A DNA stretch of 64,000 nucleotides from Acidobacteriaceae bacterium (GTDB lineage: Bacteria; Acidobacteriota; Terriglobia; Terriglobales; Acidobacteriaceae). Positions 7,450-15,415 of the stretch are shown one piece after another. The stretch covers positions 1 to 64,000 of the forward strand of contig PLBY01000107.1 in the NCBI GenBank assembly GCA_003134655.1. Reading direction: 5' to 3'. Each line of letters opens with the position of its first letter. Position 1 is the stretch's first letter. The notes beneath the pieces were generated by a model. The model saw only the letters and a list, made by a program, of their open reading frames with translations. It made no database searches and was not told where the DNA came from. A program made the position numbers and the translations under genes.

Positions 7450-8988
7450 TTACTGGGCCCCGGCCGCGATCGCGTTTCCCGAGGACATCGCAGCCTTCGC
7501 TTCCTTGATGCCGGACTGGATGTGGGCCTCCCAATCGAGATGGGGAATTGGAGACGCTGCCGCGGTCTGGTAGAGGGCCAGCGCATCCTGCGGGCGATTC
7601 AGGCGCTTCAGGCAAAGTCTGGCTGCGCTGAGTTGAGCGGTCAGAGCCTGCCGCTCGCCCGGATACGACTTGGCAAGAGCCTGATACTCGTCCAAGGCGC
7701 GATCGAACTCCTGCAACTCTTCAGCGCCTTTGCAGACTTCAAGCCATGTTGCCGCCGGCAACTTGCCCCCGCCGGAATCGATGAACTCGGCATAGTCTTG
7801 GAACGCCGCTTCGACTTCGTGCGTTCGCACATGCAGGGCACAGGTCTGAACGGTCGCTGCGAGGTACTCTTTCGTATTATTCTCTCGCGTGTGGATCTGC
7901 CGCAGCATATTCCAGGCATCGAGCGAGTTCGGCTTTACGGCAACATAGTCGGTCAAGAGCGTGATCGCGTCGGGGAGTTGTCCGTGCTCCATCATGTTGC
8001 TGGCTTGTTCGAGTTCTTGGTCATTGGTCCAGCCGAGTTTTTCCTCGATCGCTTTGTTCGCCTTGTGCTCGAGGCCGGAATGCTGGATCGCCAGCGCGGC
8101 CAGCGCCCCAAACAGGAATCCGCCCACATGCGCCCAGTGCGCCACGCCGCTGGATGAGCCGAGGAGCGATCCGAAGACGATTTCGGTCACGAGCCAGAGT
8201 GGCAGCAGCCAGTAAGCGGATGCCTTAAATCGAATCATCCGAAACGGATTCCCGGTTCTAAGGAGTGTGAAGATGCTGAACCACCAGATCCACGCCATCT
8301 CGATCTTCATCTTCGGGAAGCGCACCAGGAACGCCCCCATCAGTGCGGCCACCGCACCAGAAGCGCCAAGCGTCGGGGTAATGCTCCCTGGATTTGACCA
8401 GGCATAAAACTGCAGCGCCGCCGTACCCGCAATCAAATAGAACAGCGAATACAGCCAGCGTCCCCAGACGTCCTCCAGCACAAATCCCGCCAGCCACAGG
8501 AACCACATGTTGCCGATCAGGTGCATCCAGCCGCCGTGCAGAAAATTGGCCGTCAGATAACTGATCGCCGTGGGATGTGCCGGCACGAAGGCGTACTGCT
8601 CGGTAAGCGACACCTTCGAGAGGCTCACGAACTGAGCGTTGAGCGAGTCCATCTCATCCTGCAGCTTCGACGGATCCTCGATCATCTTGATCTTGGCGTC
8701 GTAGGCGTCGATGATGTCGCGGTAGGGACTCTGTACATGCTTCCACTGCTCGCGATGGCTCTGCTTGAAGCTGTCGACCAGATGCTGCGACTCGGTCTGC
8801 AGCTTTAACTCAGGATGCTCGGCCGCCAGCATGAGAATGTGCGACTTCACCTCGCCGAGTTGCGGCGATTCATCGTCGATCGCCGACATAGTGAAGAGGA
8901 AAACCAGCACATTGACAGCGATCAATGCGAGAGTGACCACGGGCCAGCGCCGGGCCTCCATGTTCTCGTGCTTGATGGGTATCAACAT
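7450..8988 (-). CDS. Rhomboid-family intramembrane serine protease with TPR-like tail
   Basis: A 512-residue membrane protease. Catalytic landmarks match GlpG: HLIGNMWFLW (His156, Asn160), the nucleophile Ser210 in GASGAV, and His287 in AHVGGFLFG. Two additions are unusual. Between the first membrane helix (about 15-34) and the second (about 145) there is a soluble, charged, helix-rich segment of roughly 100 residues. After the last helix, residues about 310-500 carry TPR-like helical repeats (AITLLTDYVAVKPNSLDAWN, FDRALDEYQALAKSYPG, PQDALALYQTAAASP), suggesting protein docking. The start at 8988 has AGAGG eight bases upstream. Substrates unknown. Confidence 0.93.
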   Translation of the reverse strand: MLIPIKHENMEARRWPVVTLALIAVNVLVFLFTMSAIDDESPQLGEVKSHILMLAAEHPELKLQTESQHLVDSFKQSHREQWKHVQSPYRDIIDAYDAKIKMIEDPSKLQDEMDSLNAQFVSLSKVSLTEQYAFVPAHPTAISYLTANFLHGGWMHLIGNMWFLWLAGFVLEDVWGRWLYSLFYLIAGTAALQFYAWSNPGSITPTLGASGAVAALMGAFLVRFPKMKIEMAWIWWFSIFTLLRTGNPFRMIRFKASAYWLLPLWLVTEIVFGSLLGSSSGVAHWAHVGGFLFGALAALAIQHSGLEHKANKAIEEKLGWTNDQELEQASNMMEHGQLPDAITLLTDYVAVKPNSLDAWNMLRQIHTRENNTKEYLAATVQTCALHVRTHEVEAAFQDYAEFIDSGGGKLPAATWLEVCKGAEELQEFDRALDEYQALAKSYPGERQALTAQLSAARLCLKRLNRPQDALALYQTAAASPIPHLDWEAHIQSGIKEAKAAMSSGNAIAAGAQ

Positions 8989-9110
8989 CGACTACGCCTC
9001 TGCATCGCCGGAAAATCCGACACACTCGCGCCAGTGTAGATTCGGCCGATTGCGATTCAAAGATGACTCCTGGTCGTGGCCAATCTTTAGTAACCCTCCT
9101 TTCGCTGGGA

Positions 9111-9236
9111 GTCATCCTGACCGGAGCCGCTTTTCAGGCGGAGGGAAGGATCTCGCGCTCAGCGGTGGGAGGCCTCGGAGAAACTCCGCGCGAGATCCCT
9201 CGCCCCGCTGGTAAGAACGCGGGGCTTCGGGATGAC
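9111..9236 (+). repeat. Intergenic palindromic repeat (GTCATCCTGA...GGGATGAC family)
   Basis: The 331-bp gap between the rhomboid and ABC genes holds this element: GTCATCCTGA at its left end, CTTCGGGATGAC at its right end, and an inner inverted pair, AAGGATCTCGCGC against GCGCGAGATCC. It is a diverged member of the family seen better at 50,466-50,556 and as a half copy at 57,893-57,952. Nothing coding is seen in the gap. Confidence 0.7.
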
Positions 9237-9319
9237 GCCTCGTGAAATAGGGCGCTAAGAAGCCACCTTGCGATATACTTCCGAAACTTCAGCTTCTCAC
9301 CCATTGGGGATGTGTCTGC

Positions 9320-10336
9320 ATGGCCGTTGGCGTTCGCACTCAGGACCTGCGCAAGGTCTATAATTCCGCCCCACCGCTGGGCGCTGCCGGGGGCTTCATT
9401 GCGCGTGGCGACGCCAAGGGATCGAAGCAGCCCAAGGCGCAAATTCCAGCGCTCGACGGCCTTTCGCTGGAGATTCAACCAGGAGAGATCTTCGGCCTGC
9501 TTGGCCCCAACGGCGCGGGCAAGTCGACCACCATCGGAGTGTTGACGACTCGCGTGCGGCCAACGTCGGGCCAGGCCTGGATCGGCGATCACGACGTGTG
9601 GAAAGAACACGCGGAGGTCAAGCGCCTGATCGGAGTGGTGCCGCAGCGTCCGAATCTGGATTTTTCTTTGACCGCCCGGGAGATTCTCGTCTTTCACGGT
9701 GCCTACTTCGGAATTGGCTCCAAGGACAGAAACGACCGCGCCGACGCTTTGCTCGAGAAGTTCAAACTCACCGAGCGCGGCAACCAGATGGTGCGCGGTT
9801 TCTCCGGAGGCATGATGCAGCGGCTGTCCATCGCCCGCGCCATGATGCACGATCCGCAGGTCCTGTTTCTCGACGAACCCAGCGCGGGGCTCGATCCGCA
9901 AACCCGGATCCTGTTGTGGGAGATCATTCGCGAGTACCATCAGGCAGGGAAGACCGTCCTGCTGACCACCCATAACATGGAGGAGGCCGACGCGCTCTGC
10001 CAGCGTCTGGCCATTGTGGACCACGGGCATGTGATTGCCGTTGGAACACCCGGGGAATTGAAAGCGTCGATCCCGGGAGGATTTCTGCTGCGCCTCCGTT
10101 TCGGAAAGCAGACTCCGGAATTGCTCCAGCGGTTGCAGTCGCTGGCGGGTGTGCGCGAAGTGCGCGCGGCGGACGGCTCGGGTGCCGACGTTTACGCCGA
10201 CCGCGGCGGCTCGCTCATCCCGGAGATCGCGAACCTCGCGATGAATGCCGGCGCGGAGTTGTCAGACGTGCATATTTCTGAGCCGAGTCTGGAAAATCTT
10301 TTCCTGCACCACACCGGAAGGAGCCTGCGCGATTGA
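9320..10336 (+). CDS. ABC-2-type exporter, ATP-binding subunit
   Basis: A 338-residue ATPase of the DrrA/ABC-2 drug-or-lipid exporter class. Walker A GPNGAGKST at 62-70, Q-loop PQRPNLDF, signature FSGGM at 161-165, Walker B VLFLDEP at 181-187, and the H-loop TTHNMEEAD. The C-terminal 100 residues form the DUF4162-like regulatory domain common in this class. Unusual: about 28 extra residues (SAPPLGAAGGFIARGDAKGS and onward, 16-43) split the first strand from the ALDGLSLEI strand, a place where most relatives have only a few. The stop codon overlaps the start of the permease gene, so the two are translationally coupled. Confidence 0.92.
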   Translation: MAVGVRTQDLRKVYNSAPPLGAAGGFIARGDAKGSKQPKAQIPALDGLSLEIQPGEIFGLLGPNGAGKSTTIGVLTTRVRPTSGQAWIGDHDVWKEHAEVKRLIGVVPQRPNLDFSLTAREILVFHGAYFGIGSKDRNDRADALLEKFKLTERGNQMVRGFSGGMMQRLSIARAMMHDPQVLFLDEPSAGLDPQTRILLWEIIREYHQAGKTVLLTTHNMEEADALCQRLAIVDHGHVIAVGTPGELKASIPGGFLLRLRFGKQTPELLQRLQSLAGVREVRAADGSGADVYADRGGSLIPEIANLAMNAGAELSDVHISEPSLENLFLHHTGRSLRD

Positions 10337-11103
10337 ACTGGAAAACCTTTTTCGCGATGTTGGCGCGCGATGCCCACGTGGCACGGCGCAATGCCATTCA
10401 ACTCTTCATGCAGACTTTCCTGCAGCCTTTGCTGTTTGTTTTCATCTTCGGCAAGGTGATGGTGGGTAGCGGATACATGCCGGCCGCGTACAAGAGCCTG
10501 CTGCTCCCCGGCATCATCGCCATCAGCATGACCTTCACCGGAGTGTGGGCGGTCGCCATGCCGCTCATCGCCGAGTTTCAATGGACCCGCGAGATCGAAG
10601 ACCGCCTGCTCGCTCCCATTAGCGTCGGCTGGATTGCGGTCGAAAAGGTCATTGCTGGAATGCTGCAAGCTTTAGTGGCGGGCCTGGTTGTGCTCCCACT
10701 GGCGTGGCTAGTCCTTCGGCCCGGGGTAGAGATCAACATCGGCTCTCCGCTGACCTTCGCGGTGATCATTCTGCTGGTCGCGGGCTTTTCGTCCTGCGGA
10801 GGACTGGCTTTGGGATGCAGCATGAATCAGCAGCATATTGGCCTGATGTTCAGCATGGTCATGACTCCCATGATCTTTTTCGGCTGCACCTATTATCCGT
10901 GGAGCGCGCTGAAGACCTTTCCGATCCTGCAAAAGGCAGTCCTTATCAACCCGCTGGTTTACGCCAGCGAGGGACTGCGCGCCACGCTGGTTCCGCAGTT
11001 TCCGCATCTATCGATCACGGCGGTTATCGCGGCGCTGCTGTTCTTTGACGTCCTGTTGCTGGCGCTTGGTCTGCGGCAGTTCGAGAACAAGTCGGTCACC
11101 TAG
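10333..11103 (+). CDS. ABC-2-type exporter, permease subunit
   Basis: A 256-residue membrane subunit of the exporter formed with the preceding ATPase. Six hydrophobic segments are visible, starting with FLQPLLFVFIFGKVM, and the late conserved stretch PMIFFGCTYYPWSAL followed by INPLVYASEGLRATL is characteristic of the ABC-2/NodJ permease family. The start is TTG at 10,333, overlapping the TGA of the ATPase; the next in-frame ATG (10,357) would remove the amphipathic N-terminus that family members have. The substrate is not predictable. A hairpin terminator follows. Confidence 0.9.
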   Translation: MNWKTFFAMLARDAHVARRNAIQLFMQTFLQPLLFVFIFGKVMVGSGYMPAAYKSLLLPGIIAISMTFTGVWAVAMPLIAEFQWTREIEDRLLAPISVGWIAVEKVIAGMLQALVAGLVVLPLAWLVLRPGVEINIGSPLTFAVIILLVAGFSSCGGLALGCSMNQQHIGLMFSMVMTPMIFFGCTYYPWSALKTFPILQKAVLINPLVYASEGLRATLVPQFPHLSITAVIAALLFFDVLLLALGLRQFENKSVT

Positions 11104-11134
11104 ATCGATCGAAACAGACTGCGGGAAAAGCTTT

Positions 11135-11160
11135 GGGCGCGGCTGTAAGCCGCGCCCTTT
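11135..11160 (+). terminator. Hairpin terminator after the ABC exporter pair
   Basis: Ten-bp stem GGGCGCGGCT (11,135-11,144) and AGCCGCGCCC (11,148-11,157) around a GTA loop, followed by TTT. Short T-tract, but it lies 32 bp after the permease stop and before a convergent gene. Confidence 0.7.
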
Positions 11161-11194
11161 CAAAACAAAGAAAGATCGAATCTTCCTCAGAGTC

Positions 11195-12478
11195 TTACGG
11201 CGTGATCTTGAATATCACTCCGCAGCCCATGCTACAGCTAAAGTCGCCACCCTGGGAGGTTGCGCCGTAAAGATTGCCTGCGTTGTCTCGTATGAGCCCC
11301 ACTACGGGATACAACCCATCGTTGATGTCAAATGAGTGAAGCATGGTGTACACGCCCTGGCTGCTCACTTCGAAGACGGTTCCATCGGATAACGATCCGC
11401 CGTAGAGAGTCGTGCCGTAGAGGTTCCCGGCGGCATCCAGCAGCAGGCTCGATGCCTGTAAGGCAGGCTGAATTTCCTGCTCTGTGAAGTTATGAAGCAC
11501 AGTCTCGTTCCCGGTCGGATCCAGTTTGAACACTAAGCCGCAGCTGCGGCAGTTGCCTCCGAAGGTCGCCGTGCCATAGAGGTTACCGTTCGAGTCGCGG
11601 ACCAAGCCTGAGGAAGGACCTCCGCCGTCAGTACCCCCAGTAAACGCGTGCAGGACTGTCTCCTTGCCGGTCGGGTCTACCTTGAACACCACGCCGCAGC
11701 CCGCCCCATGGCCACCGCACGTGAGGTCGCCACCGCCCCCCGCGGTGCCGTAGAGGTTGCCCGCAGGGTCGATGACCAGGTCAACGTAATGCGGGTTGGA
11801 GCCATCTGCGCCTCCCGTGAAGCTATACAAGACTGTCTCTGTGCCGCTCGGAGTAATCTTGTAAACCGTTCCGCAACCCTGGCCGTTGCACCCAATGCCA
11901 CCCACGTATGTGGTGCCGTAGAGATTGCCTGCTGAGTCTGCTACAAGACCTGCCAGCGGGGTTGCGCCATCCGTTGGGCCGCCGGAAAAGCTGTGCACGA
12001 TTGTCTCTTTCCCGCCGGCACTAATCTTGAAGACGGTCCCGCAGCCAGGAACGAGGAAAGCAACACAATGCAGATCGCCGCCGTTCTGGGTGGTGCCGTA
12101 AAGATTGCCAGCTTTATCCCGGATCAACGGGCCGAGGGTTGGATTTCTTCCATCCGTGGTGTTGTGGCTGAAGCTATACAGACTAATCAGCTTGCCCTGG
12201 CTAGTTAATTCGAAGACGGTTCCTTCATTCGACATGCCGCCCAACGCTGTTGTGCCGTAGAAATTCCCGTTCACACCCAGCAAGCCGGACGGAGTGTTCC
12301 CGGTCTTCCGGAGAGGAAACTCGTAGAGCATTTGAAAACTCTGGGCTTGTGCAGGAACAGCCAGCATTAGCGCAAACAGAACTGCCAACGGCATTGCGAA
12401 GCGACACCATCGCTTCGTGTTCTTCGCGAAAGGCCGGAAGGTGGATTCACAGTAGGGCGTCGCAGAAATCGGCATCAT
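11195..12478 (-). CDS. Secreted tandem-repeat (GloVer-type) protein, copy 1
   Basis: A 427-residue exported protein with seven copies of the GNLYGTT..GG...GTVFK repeat (first GNFYGTTALGG, last GNLYGATSQGG), each with a strand such as ETVLHSFTGG before it. This pattern is the repeat annotated as the choice-of-anchor GloVer repeat in Acidobacteriota and Verrucomicrobiota; it is expected to form a beta-propeller. The hydrophobic signal segment (MPLAVLFALMLAVPAQAQS) lies at about 29-47 behind a long basic lead. The ATG at 12,478 has AGAAGG upstream and a good promoter 60-90 bp further back. Molecular function is not known. A second family member is at 55,333-56,586. Confidence 0.88.
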   Translation of the reverse strand: MMPISATPYCESTFRPFAKNTKRWCRFAMPLAVLFALMLAVPAQAQSFQMLYEFPLRKTGNTPSGLLGVNGNFYGTTALGGMSNEGTVFELTSQGKLISLYSFSHNTTDGRNPTLGPLIRDKAGNLYGTTQNGGDLHCVAFLVPGCGTVFKISAGGKETIVHSFSGGPTDGATPLAGLVADSAGNLYGTTYVGGIGCNGQGCGTVYKITPSGTETVLYSFTGGADGSNPHYVDLVIDPAGNLYGTAGGGGDLTCGGHGAGCGVVFKVDPTGKETVLHAFTGGTDGGGPSSGLVRDSNGNLYGTATFGGNCRSCGLVFKLDPTGNETVLHNFTEQEIQPALQASSLLLDAAGNLYGTTLYGGSLSDGTVFEVSSQGVYTMLHSFDINDGLYPVVGLIRDNAGNLYGATSQGGDFSCSMGCGVIFKITP

Positions 12479-12540
12479 GGTGACCTTCTCTGAGGAAGCG
12501 ATTGCGTTGTGCCGAGGGAAGGCACACGCGTGATCCCGAG

Positions 12541-12569
12541 AGTATCCGCCTGCCGCGAGGGGCAGTCAA
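12541..12569 (-). promoter_or_regulatory. Predicted sigma-70 promoter of the tandem-repeat gene
   Basis: Read on the minus strand: TTGACT (12,569-12,564), a 17-bp spacer, then GATACT (12,546-12,541). It lies 63 bp upstream of the ATG at 12,478. Each box has one mismatch to the consensus. Confidence 0.55.
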
Positions 12570-12571
12570 GG

Positions 12572-12587
12572 ATGCAAGATTTTGCAT
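12572..12587. promoter_or_regulatory. Perfect palindrome next to the -35 box, possible operator
   Basis: ATGCAA-GATT-TTGCAT, a perfect 6+6 inverted repeat, begins two bases upstream of the predicted -35 box of the tandem-repeat gene. Position and symmetry suit a dimeric regulator; no regulator gene is adjacent. Confidence 0.35.
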
Positions 12588-12650
12588 GATTTCAATTCGA
12601 GTGGGCCACGACGAGTGACTGCGATAGTTTGCTTCTTGCCGAATTACGGA

Positions 12651-14291
12651 CTAGTCCGCCGCTAATTCCAACGCAGCGCGTCCATGCGATGGCTTCTTCA
12701 GGAAGGCCGTGCGCTCGGTTTCAAACACTTCCAGGTTCGCTCCTAAGGCTTGCTCGTTCCATCCGAGGACAGCGCCAATGCGCGCCGCCGCCTCCCGGCT
12801 GCAGGATTCCGACCAGCAGGCTCCCAACGCCACCGGCACCCGTCGGAGCAGCACGTCGCCCAGCGTGATGGCAAATTCGTTTCGGTAGGCCTCCACCACT
12901 TCGGCCACGATGTGCGACGAGTGCGGGCAGACTGGCGCCCGCAGTTCCGCACTGACAAGAGCCATGCGGGCAATGTCCATGGCACGAGGGCCGTGCCACT
13001 CCATCATGCCGCGGGCGGTTTCTTCGCTCACCGATCCGGCGCGGGCGATCTCGATAATTTCCTGATCGAGCATGGGATCAAGTGAACTTCCCGGGCCCAT
13101 CGCCATCATGGTCGGCTCCGGAACCGGGATCCCAATCTTGCGCGCACATTCCCGCGCTAGGGAAGCGGCGGTGGTCAGTTTGCCGCCAATCACCGAAATC
13201 AGCCGAGCCGCACCGTCCGCCGTATGGTCGTGCAGGAAATACCGCCGCGTCACCGCCGACGCCTTATTTCCGGGCGAGTTGGGGAGAGGGCGAACTCCCG
13301 CAAAGGCATACTTGATGTCGTGCGCCGAAATCTTTGCCTTGGGGAAGAGCTTGGTTACGGTGCGCAACAGATACTCGATTTCCTCATTCGAAGGCGCTGT
13401 CTTCCCTGGGTCAGTGGTGTCCTCCACTTCGGTGGTGCCTACGAGCATCTGATCGTTCCAGGGCAGAACGAAAATCGGACGACCATCCGCCGCCTCGGTA
13501 TAGAGCCCTGTGCTCGGTGACCCAGAAAATCTCGGCAGAACAATGTGCGATCCCCGCACTCCACCAAGCATGGGCTTGCCGGTGCGGATGGACGAACGCT
13601 GGCAAATTCGGTCGGCCCACGGACCGGTACAGTTCACGATCCATCCCGCTTCGACGCGCTCGTCTTTTCCGGTGATGCGGTCGCGCAGCAGCACCCCCCG
13701 GGCCCGGCCCTGGGTCACGTTTACGGCCAGCACTTCACAATGATTGCGGACGACGGCTCCGGCCTCGGCCGCCTCCATCATCCACTCGGCGACCAGGCGC
13801 TCGGGAAACTCGCACTGCGCATCTTCGTAATTGAAGATCGACCACTGGTGGCCGGCGTCGAGTGCGCGCTCCACACGCTTCAATTCCATCTCGCTCAGAC
13901 CCGCCGATTTTCTCGCCGCAAACCGCTGGTAGAGCCACAGGCCGGCGCGCACCTTCATGGCGCTACGCTGGCTCTGTTCGTTCAGCAGAAACAGGAAGTG
14001 AACCGGATGCACCAGGTGTGACCGTTCCCGCAGCAAGTGCTCGCGCTCGCGCACCGACTCGCGCACCAGACCGATCTCTCCGTGTTCCAGGTAGCGCAAC
14101 CCGCCGTGAATGATCCGGGTGGAGCGGCTCGTCACGCCTGAGGCAAAATCGTTCTGCTCGACCAGCAGGGTACGCTTGCCGGCGCGGGCACATTCACGCG
14201 CCAGCGCCACGCCGTTTATGCCGCCGCCGATGATCACTACCTGGAAGTGCTGTCCTTCCAATGGCGGTCGAGGTTTAGTCGCTAAACTCAT
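12651..14291 (-). CDS. glpD: Glycerol-3-phosphate dehydrogenase, FAD-dependent
   Basis: Oxidises sn-glycerol-3-phosphate to dihydroxyacetone phosphate and passes electrons to the quinone pool at the inner membrane. From the ATG at 14,291 it is 546 residues, the usual length. It has the N-terminal dinucleotide fold FQVVIIGGGINGVALARECA, the GlpD signatures TSRSTRIIHGGLRYLEHGE and IVNCTGPWADRIC, FVLPWNDQMLVGTTE in the substrate domain, and a helical C-terminal cap (GDVLLRRVPVALG). Residues encoded further upstream to 14,363 look non-homologous. No clear ribosome site precedes 14,291. No glpF or glpK is adjacent; the GDPD at 6688-7335 may supply substrate. Confidence 0.93.
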   Translation of the reverse strand: MSLATKPRPPLEGQHFQVVIIGGGINGVALARECARAGKRTLLVEQNDFASGVTSRSTRIIHGGLRYLEHGEIGLVRESVREREHLLRERSHLVHPVHFLFLLNEQSQRSAMKVRAGLWLYQRFAARKSAGLSEMELKRVERALDAGHQWSIFNYEDAQCEFPERLVAEWMMEAAEAGAVVRNHCEVLAVNVTQGRARGVLLRDRITGKDERVEAGWIVNCTGPWADRICQRSSIRTGKPMLGGVRGSHIVLPRFSGSPSTGLYTEAADGRPIFVLPWNDQMLVGTTEVEDTTDPGKTAPSNEEIEYLLRTVTKLFPKAKISAHDIKYAFAGVRPLPNSPGNKASAVTRRYFLHDHTADGAARLISVIGGKLTTAASLARECARKIGIPVPEPTMMAMGPGSSLDPMLDQEIIEIARAGSVSEETARGMMEWHGPRAMDIARMALVSAELRAPVCPHSSHIVAEVVEAYRNEFAITLGDVLLRRVPVALGACWSESCSREAAARIGAVLGWNEQALGANLEVFETERTAFLKKPSHGRAALELAAD

Positions 14292-14484
14292 GTATTTAAA
14301 TAAGATGCAAGAGTGTCGGAAGAGTTCGCCGAAGGCCCGCATCCCGAGAGCGGACACCTCCACCTAAGTTTATTGTGCTCTCATTTGGGGCGAAGATGAA
14401 GGTGACCTTAGTCCACACCGCGCATGGCCAGTTCCCAGCCTTCATCGGACCGTCGGTCCGAACGTAACCTGTGTATTTCAAAAT

Positions 14485-14522
14485 TCACCCCGACCCTAGC
14501 TTTGTTCGCCTAGCCGGGGTGA
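14485..14522 (-). terminator. Hairpin after the PfpI-family gene
   Basis: TCACCCCG (14,485-14,492) pairs with CGGGGTGA (14,515-14,522), with an inner CTAG/CTAG pairing. Read on the minus strand it stands 25 bp beyond the stop at 14,547 and is followed by an A/T-rich ATTTTGAAAT. T-tract imperfect. Confidence 0.55.
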
Positions 14523-14546
14523 ATGATTACGACAAACAAGTGGGAA

Positions 14547-15122
14547 TTACGCTGTCTTTCGTAGAGCCTCCGACTCAGTGGCCTCGGCGAACAGACGAAT
14601 CATCTCACGGTTGAAAGCGGGAAGATCGTCGGGTTTGCGGCTCGTGACCAGGCCCTTGTCGATCACGACTTCTTTGTCGACCCAAGTGGCCCCGGCGTTC
14701 TTCAGATCGGTCTTGAGCGAAGGCCACGATGTCATCGTGCGACCGCGAACCGCGCCGGCCTCAATGAGAGTCCAGGGGCCGTGACAAATCGCCGCCACCG
14801 GCTTGCCTGCGTCCGTGAAGTGCTTCACAAACTCAACCGCCTTCGGATTCATGCGCAGTTGGTCGGGATTCATAACCCCACCCGGTAGCAGCAAGGCGTC
14901 AAATTCTTCCGCCCTCGCAGAGTCCAGCGGAACATCCACGGGAACTTCGTTGCCCCACTCCTTGTGGTTCCATCCCTTTACTTTTCCACTGGCCGGAGAC
15001 ACCACCTGCGTGGTCGCGCCCGCCTCATCGAGCGCTTTTCTCGGTTCCAGCAATTCAGATTGTTCGAAACCGTCGGTTGCAAGAATTGCCACTTTCTTTC
15101 CTTGAAGTGGACCAGTCGTCAT
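14547..15122 (-). CDS. DJ-1/PfpI-family protein (protease/deglycase type)
   Basis: A 191-residue cytoplasmic protein of the DJ-1/PfpI superfamily. The nucleophile elbow AAICHGPW gives Cys113-His114, and the supporting Glu20 is in LATDGFEQSEL. DALLLPGGVMNPDQLR and TSRKPDDLPAFNREMI complete the PfpI/YhbO pattern. Relatives have been described as proteases, as general stress proteins and as repair enzymes for glyoxal-modified proteins and nucleotides; which applies here is not visible. AGGAGA lies six bases upstream of the ATG at 15,122. Single gene. Confidence 0.9.
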   Translation of the reverse strand: MTTGPLQGKKVAILATDGFEQSELLEPRKALDEAGATTQVVSPASGKVKGWNHKEWGNEVPVDVPLDSARAEEFDALLLPGGVMNPDQLRMNPKAVEFVKHFTDAGKPVAAICHGPWTLIEAGAVRGRTMTSWPSLKTDLKNAGATWVDKEVVIDKGLVTSRKPDDLPAFNREMIRLFAEATESEALRKTA

Positions 15123-15241
15123 CTTCGTTCTCCTTGAAATAGTTTTTGCTTGGATAAAGTCTGCGTTTCAAACGCGGGGAACTGATTTGGTCAGGTTAGG
15201 ATGCTGTCTGCTGATCTGCGGTTGGCGAGTAGCGCAGAGTT

Positions 15242-15309
15242 CCCTTCGACTTCGCTCAGGGCAGGCTCCGGCGGCTGTCGCGGGAGCCTGCCCTGAGCTT
15301 GCCGAAGGG
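15242..15309 (+). repeat. Long palindromic intergenic repeat
   Basis: The two 28-base arms, from CCCTTCGACTTCGCTCAGGG and from the matching GGGAGCCTGCCCTGAGC, face each other around GGCGGCTGTCGC. A half copy of the same arm recurs at 35,518-35,543 inside another repeat. It occupies the 293-bp gap before mazG, in which nothing coding is seen. Confidence 0.8.
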
Positions 15310-15415
15310 GCGTCTCGCCCGCGCGCCCGAAAGCCAGGACATCCACGCCCCGATCATTCCAGCGTGCTCCCGCGCATTGCCTCCCGACTCCACCCTCATT
15401 TACATTGGTTGCCGC

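Noticed and set aside
9134-10030. 298-codon open frame on the minus strand
   Set aside because: Antisense to the ABC-2 ATPase and to an intergenic repeat; no family signal.
11195-12478. Gluconolactonase or SMP-30 enzyme
   Set aside because: The repeat is the GNLYGTT..GG type, not the lactonase metal-binding pattern; no catalytic residues can be named.
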